Assembly: GCA_025934545.1 (NCBI GenBank)
Contig: JAICXV010000145.1
Span: forward strand, 1-6,313
Origin: Verrucomicrobiia bacterium
GTDB lineage: Bacteria > Verrucomicrobiota > Verrucomicrobiia > Limisphaerales > Palsa-1400
Direction of reading: 5' to 3'
Length of the DNA stretch: 6,313 bases
The translations under genes were made by a program, and so were the position numbers. This document shows, in pieces, positions 1 to 5,291 of the stretch. Each line of letters opens with the position of its first letter. Position 1 is the stretch's first letter. Under the pieces are notes generated by a model. That model searched no databases. It saw nothing but the letters and a program-made list of their open reading frames with translations, and was not told the DNA's origin.

Positions 1-366
1 CTGTTGGACGCGCAGAAACAGGTCATCCGCAAAGGCGGCACCATGCGTCTTGGGTTGCAGCCGTGCCAATTAGCCGACCACTCCAAAGCGCGCGAAGTCT
101 ACGGTGCATTCATCATCAACGAACGCCATCGTCACCGTTACGAATTCAACAATGCTTATCGAGAGCAGTTTGAGAAAGCGGGTTTCATTTTCAGCGGCAC
201 ATCGCCGGATGGTAAACTCGTTGAGCTCATCGAGATTACCAACCACCCATTCTTCATGGCCTCGCAGTTCCATCCCGAATTTCAAAGCAAACCCAGCGCC
301 CCCCATGCCTTATTCCGGGCATTCATCGCAGCAGCGCATAAACAGATTCACCGTCGGGCCTTATAA
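1..366 (+). CDS. pyrG: CTP synthase, C-terminal fragment (5' end outside window)
   Basis: This is the last ~121 codons of CTP synthase, which makes CTP from UTP, ATP and glutamine in pyrimidine nucleotide synthesis. The visible part is the end of the class I glutamine amidotransferase domain. It shows the TMRLG block, the [10 protein letters not shown] block, and the motif QFHPEF, whose His and Glu complete the Cys-His-Glu triad of the glutaminase. The nucleophile Cys and the whole synthetase domain lie upstream of the window. The frame is open from base 1 and ends at TAA 364-366. The next gene starts only 5 bases later, so the two are probably co-transcribed. The fragment aligns in order with the known end of bacterial PyrG and looks intact. 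Confidence 0.96.
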   Translation: MLDAQKQVIRKGGTMRLGLQPCQLADHSKAREVYGAFIINERHRHRYEFNNAYREQFEKAGFIFSGTSPDGKLVELIEITNHPFFMASQFHPEFQSKPSAPHALFRAFIAAAHKQIHRRAL

Positions 367-371
367 TCTGG

Positions 372-902
372 ATGAACTTGTTTGAAATGCTCAACGAGGA
401 ATCGCGCGAGCATAACTTACCGTTCCTTGTTATAGGCGGCCACGCGGTAAGCGCGTACGGTTTTAGTCGATTTACCAGGGATGTGGATCTACTAATTCCC
501 AAGGAAGACTTCCAACGTTGGTTGGGGCGATTGCAGCTTCGGGGCTTCGCGCTTTACCATGATGGCGGCAGTTTTATGCAGTTGACGTCTCCCGTGGAAT
601 ACCAGTTGCCGTTGGATTTTATGCTTGTCCCCGCTGAAACCTTCACACAAATGGAGCACGCAGCAAGAGAGATGGAAATTGTCGGAACAAAAGTTCGTTG
701 TCCTGAGTTGCGACATTTGCTGGCGCTGAAAATTCATTCGTTAAAACAAGGGCCAAAAAGCCGACACTACAAAGACTTTGTTGATATTCTCAGTCTGGCG
801 GAGGTCAATGGTATCGACATTCGAAGTGACAGTTTTCGAACTTTATGCCTAAGTTACGGTGACGCGAAAATATATGATCAAATCCTCGCCTTCAGTTCAT
901 AA
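372..902 (+). CDS. Nucleotidyltransferase-fold protein (AbiEii/MNT-like superfamily)
   Basis: This is a 176-residue protein with the signature of a minimal polymerase-beta-type nucleotidyltransferase. GGHAVSAYG (residues 22-30) is followed by RDVDLLI, giving the metal-binding pair D37 and D39. D82 in PLDFML is a plausible third carboxylate. The C-terminal part (about residues 113-145) is helical, with the LLALKIHSLKQG and YKDFVDILSL blocks typical of this superfamily. The family includes antitoxin/toxin-type and tRNA- or protein-modifying enzymes, so the substrate cannot be inferred. ATG 372 lies 5 bases after pyrG with no clear Shine-Dalgarno sequence, which fits translational coupling; ATG 387 is an alternative start. 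A small gene overlaps its 3' end. All catalytic residues appear present, so I expect an active enzyme. The fold is fairly sure and the role unknown. Confidence 0.82.
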   Translation: MNLFEMLNEESREHNLPFLVIGGHAVSAYGFSRFTRDVDLLIPKEDFQRWLGRLQLRGFALYHDGGSFMQLTSPVEYQLPLDFMLVPAETFTQMEHAAREMEIVGTKVRCPELRHLLALKIHSLKQGPKSRHYKDFVDILSLAEVNGIDIRSDSFRTLCLSYGDAKIYDQILAFSS

Positions 903-1095
903 TCGACATGCGTTCGCGTCACCTCTCTCCCGGTTAGATTTGCCTGTAGTGCAGCAGTTCGATTCGAAACCGCCGCGTCTTAGCCCGACTGAGTTCCACC
1001 GCTGGTGTGAACACATGATAGACTTGTCGGCGGAGAAGGACGATCCCTCGAAACGGTTGGCACAAAAGTGTCGGGTTGAGTTTGTCCTCAAGTGA
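874..1095 (+). CDS. Small hypothetical protein overlapping the nucleotidyltransferase
   Basis: This is a 73-residue reading frame from ATG 874; GTG 859 would add five residues, and in-frame TTG 940 or GTG 949 would shorten it. It overlaps the end of the nucleotidyltransferase gene by 29 bases and ends at TGA 1093-1095. The protein-like part is the second half: a QFDSKPPRLSPTEFHRWCEHM block, then a charged helix-like stretch, ending with RVEFVLK. I do not recognise a named family. From memory, small proteins with a similar proline-then-Trp pattern and a short beta-like C-terminal end occur beside nucleotidyltransferase genes in Verrucomicrobiota, which would make this a partner protein, possibly toxin-antitoxin-like. 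That is inference. The start is uncertain because no candidate has a visible ribosome binding site. There is no signal peptide or membrane segment. Confidence 0.5.
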   Translation: MIKSSPSVHNRHAFASPLSRLDLPVVQQFDSKPPRLSPTEFHRWCEHMIDLSAEKDDPSKRLAQKCRVEFVLK

Positions 1096-1202
1096 TTTAA
1101 ACGGTGACACGGCGCTGTTCGAAATATGTCTCGACCAACCTTATGGCGTCGTACGATGTGTCAGAGCAACACGGTAACAGAGCAAAATTCGTAAAAAAAG
1201 CG

Positions 1203-1231
1203 TTGACACTTGTAGGGGTCGAACTTAGTTT
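1203..1231 (+). promoter_or_regulatory. Possible sigma70-type promoter
   Basis: A perfect TTGACA at 1203-1208 is followed after 17 bases by TAGTTT (1226-1231), which matches only three of the six -10 consensus positions. Transcription from here would begin near 1238 and meet the terminator hairpin at 1270. It would therefore give either a short RNA of roughly 80 bases or an attenuated leader for the tRNA-Thr/tuf unit. A single perfect hexamer can occur by chance, so confidence is low. Confidence 0.25.
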
Positions 1232-1269
1232 CTGTGCCAGTTATCGGGTAAATAGCTATAAATCAGCGG

Positions 1270-1316
1270 CCCCGAAGCTCTTTCTTATAGAAAGAGTCGG
1301 GGGTGTTGGTTTTTTT
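1270..1316 (+). terminator. Rho-independent terminator
   Basis: CCCCGA (1270-1275) pairs perfectly with TCGGGG (1297-1302), and CTCTTTC (1278-1284) pairs with GAAAGAG (1290-1296). The loop is TTATA, and there is a two-base bulge (AG) on the left arm. A run of seven T follows at 1310-1316, seven bases after the stem, which is slightly further than ideal. It most likely ends the pyrG/nucleotidyltransferase transcript. It could also act as an attenuator for a transcript starting near 1238. Confidence 0.68.
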
Positions 1317-1420
1317 GTCGTTATACCAGACGATGAAATTTTGGTGCAATTAGGCGTAATAGGGTGGGCGTAATAATATGGGGAAAATGTCGATCAGGAC
1401 ACGCAAAGATTTTTGGCTTT

Positions 1421-1496
1421 GCCCATGTAGCTCAGTTGGTAGAGCACGTCCTTGGTAAGGACGAGGTCATCAGTTCAAGCCTGATCATGGGCTCCA
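1421..1496 (+). tRNA. tRNA-Thr (anticodon GGT)
   Basis: The acceptor arms GCCCATG (1421-1427) and CATGGGC (1486-1492) pair fully, followed by discriminator T and an encoded CCA at 1494-1496. The anticodon stem CGTCC/GGACG encloses the loop TTGGTAA, giving anticodon GGT, which reads ACC and ACT. The T-arm ATCAG/CTGAT carries loop TTCAAGC. It lies 148 bases ahead of tuf, the same neighbour relation as thrT-tufB in Escherichia coli, so it is probably processed from the tuf transcript. Confidence 0.97.
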
Positions 1497-1644
1497 TTTT
1501 GGAGAAGGGCCGAAGGCGAAATGCCAAAGGCTAACGGGCCGGCAGAGATTTGTAGAAACATCGTGGCGGCTGAGGCCGTGCGCGGCGAACGAACAGTAAC
1601 TGTTAACAATTAGCAATAGAACAAACTAAAAACAGGAGTCAGCA
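1497..1644 (+). promoter_or_regulatory. Spacer/5' leader of tuf with Shine-Dalgarno site
   Basis: This is the spacer between the tRNA 3' end and tuf. Near its start are small nested GCC/GGC pairings (1509-1531). AACAG-TAA-CTGTT forms a weak hairpin at 1592-1604. The last 40 bases are A-rich and end in AGGAG (1634-1638), six bases before ATG 1645. This is the clearest ribosome binding site in the window, and it fixes the tuf start. No promoter is evident, so the leader is probably made by RNase processing after the tRNA. Confidence 0.55.
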
Positions 1645-2835
1645 ATGGCAAAAGAAGCATTTCAACGAACGAAACCACACGTTAACGTCGGCACAATCGG
1701 TCACGTTGACCATGGCAAATCCACCCTCACCGCCGGGATTGTCGAAGTGCAATCCAAAAAAGGCATGGCCAAACCCATTAGCTACGCCGATATCACCAAG
1801 GGCGGTACTGTTCGTGACGCTACCAAGACCGTTACGATTGCCGTGTCGCACGTGGAATATGAATCTCCGCAACGCCACTACGCTCACGTTGACTGCCCCG
1901 GCCACGCTGACTATGTGAAGAACATGATCACCGGCGCCGCCCAGATGGACGGTGCGATTTTGGTGGTCAGCGCTGCTGACGGCCCCATGCCTCAGACCCG
2001 TGAGCACATCCTGCTCGCCCGTCAGGTCGGTGTGCCTGCGGTTGTCGTTTTCTTGAACAAAGTCGACCTCGTCGATGACAAGGAACTGCTGGACCTCGTC
2101 GAAATGGAAATTCGCGATTTGCTCTCCAAGTATCAATTCCCTGGTGACAAGACGCCGGTTATCCGCGGCAGCGCCACGGCGGCTTTGCAAGGCACCCCGG
2201 AAGGCAATAAAGCCATCGAAGAATTGATGAATGCGATCGACAGCTTCATTCCGCTGCCGACGCGCGAAGTCGACAAGCCGTTCCTGATGTGCATCGAAGA
2301 CGTGTTCAACATCGAAGGTCGTGGAACCGTCGTCACTGGCCGTGTCGAACGTGGTGAATTGGCCAAGATGTCTGAAGTTGAAATCGTCGGCTTGAAAGAT
2401 ACCCGCAAGACCACGGCAACGGACATTGAAATGTTCCGTAAGCTGCTGGACAAAGCGAGCGCCGGCGACAACGTCGGTATCCTGTTGCGCGGCACGCGCA
2501 AGGAAGAAGTCGAACGCGGCATGGTCTTGGCCAAGCCCGGCTCGATTACGCCGCACACGAAATTTAAAGCGGAAGTGTACGTCCTCTCCAAAGAAGAAGG
2601 TGGCCGTCACACTCCGTTCTTCACCAACTATCGTCCGCAGTTTTACTTCCGGACGACGGACGTCACCGGCACCGTCAAATTGGCGCAAGGCGTCGAAATG
2701 GTTATGCCTGGCGATAACGTCTCGGTGGACATTGAATTAATCGCGCCTGTCGCTATGGAAAAAGGCCAACGTTTCGCTATTCGCGAAGGTGGCCGCACCA
2801 TTGGCGCCGGTCGTGTTGCAGAAGTCGTCGCGTAG
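1645..2835 (+). CDS. tuf: Elongation factor Tu
   Basis: EF-Tu is the cytoplasmic GTPase that delivers aminoacyl-tRNA to the ribosomal A site. The product has 396 residues, normal for the family, with all three domains. The P-loop is GHVDHGKS (residues 19-26), the G3 motif is DCPGH (83-87, with the catalytic His at 87), the G4 motif is NKVD (138-141), and G5 is SAT (176-178). Domain 2 contains [13 protein letters not shown], and domain 3 contains GGRHTPFF and REGGRT near the end. Two features are unusual. The P-loop reads GKST instead of the common GKTT. Switch I (about residues 40-72) reads [17 protein letters not shown] where most bacterial EF-Tu has ARGITI; it keeps T64, the Thr that senses Mg/GTP, but not the preceding Arg-Gly. 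AGGAG lies six bases upstream. A GC-rich hairpin and tRNA-Trp follow. No frameshift is seen. Confidence 0.98.
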   Translation: MAKEAFQRTKPHVNVGTIGHVDHGKSTLTAGIVEVQSKKGMAKPISYADITKGGTVRDATKTVTIAVSHVEYESPQRHYAHVDCPGHADYVKNMITGAAQMDGAILVVSAADGPMPQTREHILLARQVGVPAVVVFLNKVDLVDDKELLDLVEMEIRDLLSKYQFPGDKTPVIRGSATAALQGTPEGNKAIEELMNAIDSFIPLPTREVDKPFLMCIEDVFNIEGRGTVVTGRVERGELAKMSEVEIVGLKDTRKTTATDIEMFRKLLDKASAGDNVGILLRGTRKEEVERGMVLAKPGSITPHTKFKAEVYVLSKEEGGRHTPFFTNYRPQFYFRTTDVTGTVKLAQGVEMVMPGDNVSVDIELIAPVAMEKGQRFAIREGGRTIGAGRVAEVVA

Positions 2836-2842
2836 TTTTGCG

Positions 2843-2870
2843 AGGGGGAGCCGCAAAAGCGGTTCCCCCT
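2843..2870 (+). other. Strong GC-rich hairpin after tuf (processing or attenuation)
   Basis: AGGGGGAGCCGC (2843-2854) pairs with GCGGTTCCCCCT (2859-2870) around an AAAA loop: 12 base pairs, one of them G-T. It starts 8 bases after the tuf stop codon. There is no T-run after it, so it is not a standard rho-independent terminator. It more likely protects the tuf mRNA 3' end, guides processing between tuf and tRNA-Trp, or partly attenuates the downstream genes. Confidence 0.6.
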
Positions 2871-2892
2871 GTCGCTCCGAACCTTACAGGCA

Positions 2893-2968
2893 ACGGCGGT
2901 AGCTCAATTGGTAGAGTAGCGGTCTCCAAAACCGTCGGTTGGGGGTTCGAGTCCCTCCCGCCGTGCCA
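2893..2968 (+). tRNA. tRNA-Trp (anticodon CCA)
   Basis: The acceptor arms ACGGCGG (2893-2899) and CCGCCGT (2958-2964) pair fully, with discriminator G and encoded CCA at 2966-2968. The anticodon loop CTCCAAA gives anticodon CCA, which reads UGG. The anticodon stem GCGGT/ACCGT has one G-T pair. The T-arm GGGGG/CCCTC carries loop TTCGAGT. tRNA-Trp just before secE is a widely conserved arrangement in bacteria, which supports the call. Confidence 0.97.
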
Positions 2969-2983
2969 CTCTCGAAACGAGAG
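2969..2983 (+). other. Small hairpin between tRNA-Trp and tRNA-Ser
   Basis: CTCTCG and CGAGAG pair over six bases around an AAA loop, starting directly after the tRNA-Trp CCA. Its position suggests a spacer structure that aids 3' processing of the tRNA. It is too short to be certain. Confidence 0.35.
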
Positions 2984-3003
2984 ATGAAACACGGGGTTTA
3001 GTC

Positions 3004-3093
3004 GGAGGGGTGGCAGAGTGGTCTATTGCGGCGGTCTTGAAAACCGCTGTGCGGGAAACCGCACCGGGGGTTCGAATCCCTCCCCCTCCGCCA
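3004..3093 (+). tRNA. tRNA-Ser (anticodon TGA)
   Basis: The acceptor arms GGAGGGG (3004-3010) and CCCCTCC (3083-3089) pair fully, with discriminator G and encoded CCA at 3091-3093. The anticodon stem GCGGT/ACCGC encloses loop CTTGAAA, giving TGA, which reads UCA and other UCN codons. The extra arm GTGCGG-GAAA-CCGCAC marks it as a class II tRNA, as expected for serine. The T-loop is TTCGAAT. It sits between tRNA-Trp and secE, where most genomes I know have no tRNA-Ser. Confidence 0.96.
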
Positions 3094-3104
3094 TTGCGGA
3101 GTGA

Positions 3105-3199
3105 GGAGCGCGGACTTTAGTCCGCTTCGCGTAAAAGCGCGGTAAAACTTTGGATTCAATTGGGTGTTCGGAATTGAAGCGGACTGAAGTCCGCGGTCC
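3105..3199. repeat. Pair of inverted REP-like palindromes upstream of secE
   Basis: Two 16-base palindromes of the form GCGGACT-nn-AGTCCGC lie at 3110-3125 (centre TT) and 3179-3194 (centre GA). With their flanks, the arms 3105-3128 and 3176-3199 are inverted copies of each other with 22 of 24 positions complementary, separated by 47 bases. The spacer itself has an inner inverted repeat, TTCAATT (3155-3161) with AATTGAA (3172-3178). Each palindrome can fold alone, or the two can fold into one long stem. This layout resembles paired REP elements (BIMEs), which are moved by RAYT transposases; no transposase is in the window. It fills almost all of the 126 bases between tRNA-Ser and secE. Confidence 0.78.
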
Positions 3200-3219
3200 G
3201 AATGGAAAGTTAGGAAAAA

Positions 3220-3477
3220 ATGAAAGAATTGTTGCCAGTTATAATTCCGATTGTCGTCGGCTTCATTATCTTCGTGATATTGTGGCGGCGCGGCGCGTTT
3301 TTGCGCATCTCTGGTTATTTTAGAGAAACCGAAGAGGAACTTCGCAAGTGCACGTGGCCTTCGTGGGATGAACTGAAAGGTTCAACTGTCGTTGTCCTGG
3401 TGGCAATTTTGTTGCTCGGCGGATTTACCTTTGGAATTGATTTCATGGTCGCCTGGATTATCCAGGCCATCGTTTGA
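3220..3477 (+). CDS. secE: Preprotein translocase subunit SecE
   Basis: SecE is the small clamp subunit of the SecYEG protein-conducting channel in the inner membrane. The 85-residue product carries the family core: the amphipathic helix FRETEEELRKCTWPSWDEL (residues 34-52), with the conserved TWP at 45-47, followed by the essential C-terminal membrane helix (about 55-83). An extra hydrophobic N-terminal segment (residues 4-22), ending in WRRG, predicts a second membrane helix. That makes it longer than the ~60-residue single-span form but shorter than the three-span enterobacterial form. ATG 3220 is preceded by TAGGA (3211-3215). The gene ends at TGA 3475-3477, just 11 bases before nusG, in the near-universal secE-nusG order. 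Confidence 0.95.
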   Translation: MKELLPVIIPIVVGFIIFVILWRRGAFLRISGYFRETEEELRKCTWPSWDELKGSTVVVLVAILLLGGFTFGIDFMVAWIIQAIV

Positions 3478-3488
3478 GGACACTAGAA

Positions 3489-4043
3489 ATGCCAAACAAG
3501 AGCCAGTGGTTTGTCATCCATACTTTGTCCGGGCAGGAACAGAAGGTCAAAGAGAACATCGAGAAGCGGTTGAAGACCGAAGAGATGGCGGAGTTCATCA
3601 AAGAAGTTCTCGTGCCTGTTGAAAAAGTGGTGGACGTCCGCGGCGGCAAAAAAACCGTCACGACGCGCAAACTTCATCCGGGCTATGTCTATATCGACAT
3701 GGTTTTGTTGGATGAAAACAAACGCATTTTGGAGAAGCCGTGGTATTTCATCCAGGATACGCCTGGAAAAATTGGCATCGTCGGCGGCGATCGTCCCATA
3801 CCGGTGACGGAAGAAGAAATGGCGACGATTAAGTCGACCATTTCGGACTCGGAAGATACCGAGAAACCGAAGGTGAATTTCGAAGTCGGCGAAACGGTCA
3901 AGATCAATGACGGACCGTTCCTGAACTTCAGCGGCGTGATTGAAGAAATCGAGCCGGAACGCGGTAAGCTGAAAGTGACCGTAAATATTTTTGGACGTAA
4001 TACGCCGGTTGAGCTGGAGTATTGGCAGGTTGAGAAGTCTTAA
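3489..4043 (+). CDS. nusG: Transcription termination/antitermination factor NusG
   Basis: NusG binds RNA polymerase through its N-terminal domain and links it to ribosomal protein S10 or to Rho through its C-terminal KOW domain. The 184-residue product starts with the NGN domain (QWFVIHTLSGQEQKV, residues 5-19), includes the LHPGYVYIDM strand, and has the loop FIQDTPGKIGIVGG. The C-terminal KOW domain begins around FEVGETVKINDGPF and contains the FSGVIEEI turn. I chose ATG 3489, which has GAGGA (3476-3480) eight bases upstream; an in-frame TTG at 3474 would add MRTLE but overlaps the secE stop codon. Length and domains are normal. It lies in the same transcript as secE and leads into the ribosomal genes. 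Confidence 0.97.
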   Translation: MPNKSQWFVIHTLSGQEQKVKENIEKRLKTEEMAEFIKEVLVPVEKVVDVRGGKKTVTTRKLHPGYVYIDMVLLDENKRILEKPWYFIQDTPGKIGIVGGDRPIPVTEEEMATIKSTISDSEDTEKPKVNFEVGETVKINDGPFLNFSGVIEEIEPERGKLKVTVNIFGRNTPVELEYWQVEKS

Positions 4044-4065
4044 CCACAGATGCGAATCGGTGGTT
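4042..4065 (+). other. Short inverted repeat in the nusG-rplK gap
   Basis: AACCAC (4042-4047, starting inside the nusG stop codon) pairs with GTGGTT (4060-4065) around a 12-base loop. It covers the first half of the 42-base gap before rplK; the second half is A/T-rich and lacks a clear ribosome binding site. It might be a regulatory or processing hairpin. Six pairs with a large loop is weak evidence. Confidence 0.3.
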
Positions 4066-4085
4066 GGAAAAAATAACAATTTTGT

Positions 4086-4511
4086 ATGGCAAAGAAAGTA
4101 ACAGGACAAATTAAGTTGCAGATCCCGGCCGGACAGGCCAACCCGGCGCCGCCGGTCGGTCCCGCGCTCGGTCAACAGGGCGTGAACATCATGGCCTTCT
4201 GCAAAGAATTTAACGCAGCGACCAAAGACCAGGCCGGAATGGTGATTCCCGTAGTCATCACCGTTTACCAGGACAAGTCGTTTACGTTCATCACTAAGTC
4301 GCCACCGGCGTCGATCCTGCTCAAGAAAGCAGCGGGCATCGCCAGCGGATCCAAAGTGCCGAACAAAGAAAAAGTCGGCAAGGTCACGCGCAAACAGGTG
4401 CTCGATATCGTGAAGCTGAAAATGAAAGATTTGAACGCCACCTCTGAAGAGGCGGGGTTCAGGATTGTTGCGGGAACGGCCCGCAGCATGGGCATTGAGG
4501 TCCAGGAATAA
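4086..4511 (+). CDS. rplK: 50S ribosomal protein L11
   Basis: L11 forms the base of the GTPase-associated centre with 23S rRNA helices 43-44 and is needed for factor binding and RelA control. The 141-residue product has the usual length. The N-terminal domain shows [18 protein letters not shown] (residues 13-30), including the proline pair P22-P23 linked to thiostrepton binding, followed by GVNIM. The C-terminal rRNA-binding domain runs from about residue 70 and includes the ITKSPPAS linker before it and [10 protein letters not shown] at the end. The start is set by the conserved [12 protein letters not shown] opening. No Shine-Dalgarno sequence is visible: the bases before ATG are A/T-rich (AACAATTTTGT), so translation may rely on low structure or on coupling. 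Confidence 0.98.
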   Translation: MAKKVTGQIKLQIPAGQANPAPPVGPALGQQGVNIMAFCKEFNAATKDQAGMVIPVVITVYQDKSFTFITKSPPASILLKKAAGIASGSKVPNKEKVGKVTRKQVLDIVKLKMKDLNATSEEAGFRIVAGTARSMGIEVQE

Positions 4512-4521
4512 ACATTCAACC

Positions 4522-4560
4522 GCGGGAGATGCCCGGTTTTACCGGGGTCGTATGAACCGC
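4522..4560 (+). promoter_or_regulatory. Probable L1-binding leader hairpin ahead of rplA
   Basis: The 56-base gap before rplA folds into an outer stem GCGG (4522-4525) with CCGC (4557-4560) and an inner stem CCCGGT (4532-4537) with ACCGGG (4541-4546), closed by a TTT loop. Between them is an asymmetric internal loop with GGGAG-type purines on the 5' side and GTATGAA on the 3' side. This architecture resembles the L1 operator, an mRNA mimic of the L1 site in 23S rRNA, which in many bacteria lies either before rplK or between rplK and rplA. The ATG of rplA is seven bases after it and has no clear Shine-Dalgarno sequence, as expected if translation is controlled here. The identification is by analogy. 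Confidence 0.55.
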
Positions 4561-4567
4561 TACGAAT

Positions 4568-5278
4568 ATGTCGAAAAAACAAGCAAGCAAAAGATACCGT
4601 AAGGGGCTGGAACTGGTGGATAAGAAGAAATCTTATCCGCTCAAATCAGCCGTCGAAGTTCTCACCAAATTTCCGAAAGCCAAGTTCAATGAATCCATTG
4701 ACCTGGCATTCAAACTCGGAGTCGATCCAAAGCAATCCGACCAGATGGTCCGCGGAACTGTTCCGCTGCCTCATGGCTCGGGAAAAACCGTCAAGGTCCT
4801 CGTCTTCGCACGCCCCGGCCAATCGGCTGACGCGGCTCGCGCTGCGGGTGCTGAGTACGTTGGGTTCGAAGACATGATCAAGAAATGTGTCGAAGGCTGG
4901 TCCGACTTCGATGTCGCGATCGCGACGCCCGAAGCGATGATCGAAGTCCGCAAACTCGGTAAGGTTCTTGGACCGCGCGGTTTGATGCCTAACCCGAAAA
5001 CCGGCACCGTGACCGATGACACTGCTCGCGCAGTAAAAGAAGTCAAAGCCGGCCGTGTCGAATTCAAAGTCGACAAAGGCGGCAACGTGCACGTGCCGGT
5101 CGGCAAAGCGTCCTTCCAGGCAGGTCAAATCGAAGAAAACGCGCGCGCCGTTATCGACGCGGTCGCGAAATCGAAGCCCTCGAGCTCGAAGGGTCAATTT
5201 ATTGTAACCTGCACCATTTCGGCGACGATGAGTCCCGGTGTGCGTGTGGATGTTCGCGAGTTTCTCGCGGCTGCTTAA
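4568..5278 (+). CDS. rplA: 50S ribosomal protein L1
   Basis: L1 forms the mobile stalk at the ribosomal E site and in many bacteria represses its own operon by binding mRNA. The 236-residue product matches the usual length. Family blocks in order are KFNESIDLAFKLGVDP (residues 39-54), RGTVPLPHG (62-70), and LGPRGLMPNPKTGT (134-147, the L1 signature), followed by GRVEFKVDKGGNVHVPVG. The C-terminal block contains TISATMSPGVRVD. The start ATG follows the conserved SKKQASKRY opening. The preceding hairpin at 4522-4560 is a likely binding site for the gene's own product. A 108-base gap with an inverted repeat array follows. Confidence 0.98.
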   Translation: MSKKQASKRYRKGLELVDKKKSYPLKSAVEVLTKFPKAKFNESIDLAFKLGVDPKQSDQMVRGTVPLPHGSGKTVKVLVFARPGQSADAARAAGAEYVGFEDMIKKCVEGWSDFDVAIATPEAMIEVRKLGKVLGPRGLMPNPKTGTVTDDTARAVKEVKAGRVEFKVDKGGNVHVPVGKASFQAGQIEENARAVIDAVAKSKPSSSKGQFIVTCTISATMSPGVRVDVREFLAAA

Positions 5279-5291
5279 ACAAAAAAACTGA

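Larger units (their letters stand above)
1096..1420. other. Gene-poor spacer between the pyrG unit and the tRNA-Thr/tuf unit
   Basis: This stretch of 325 bases has no convincing gene. It is more AT-rich and less codon-biased than its flanks. An open frame at 1104-1373 (GTG start) exists but runs straight through the terminator hairpin and has no recognisable domain. The spacer holds the terminator at 1270-1316 and a possible promoter at 1203-1231. A weak TAATAT at 1374-1379 is the best -10-like word close to the tRNA, but it has no acceptable -35 partner, so the main promoter for the tRNA-Thr/tuf transcript is not identified. Confidence 0.6.

Noticed and set aside
1104..1373. An 89-codon + strand frame (GTG start) before tRNA-Thr
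   Set aside because: It runs through the terminator hairpin, has no ribosome binding site and no recognisable domain, and its codon use looks unlike the neighbours. I treat it as chance, with slight doubt.
1374..1379. TAATAT as the -10 box of the tRNA-Thr/tuf promoter
   Set aside because: No TTGACA-like sequence lies at 16-18 bases upstream, so it cannot be supported over chance in this AT-rich stretch.
1639..2688. A 349-codon minus-strand frame opposite tuf
   Set aside because: It is the antisense shadow of a highly codon-biased gene. EF-Tu fills the other strand, and the minus protein resembles no family.
2843..2870. Calling the post-tuf hairpin a rho-independent terminator
   Set aside because: No T-run follows, and the conserved tRNA-Trp/secE genes downstream are probably read from the same transcript.
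3474..3488. Upstream TTG start for nusG adding five residues
   Set aside because: It overlaps the secE stop codon, and the ATG at 3489 has GAGGA at good spacing and begins the conserved NGN sequence.
3483..4175. A 230-codon minus-strand frame across nusG and into rplK
   Set aside because: It covers two well-supported genes and the gap between them on the other strand. Its composition is that of a mirrored reading frame.
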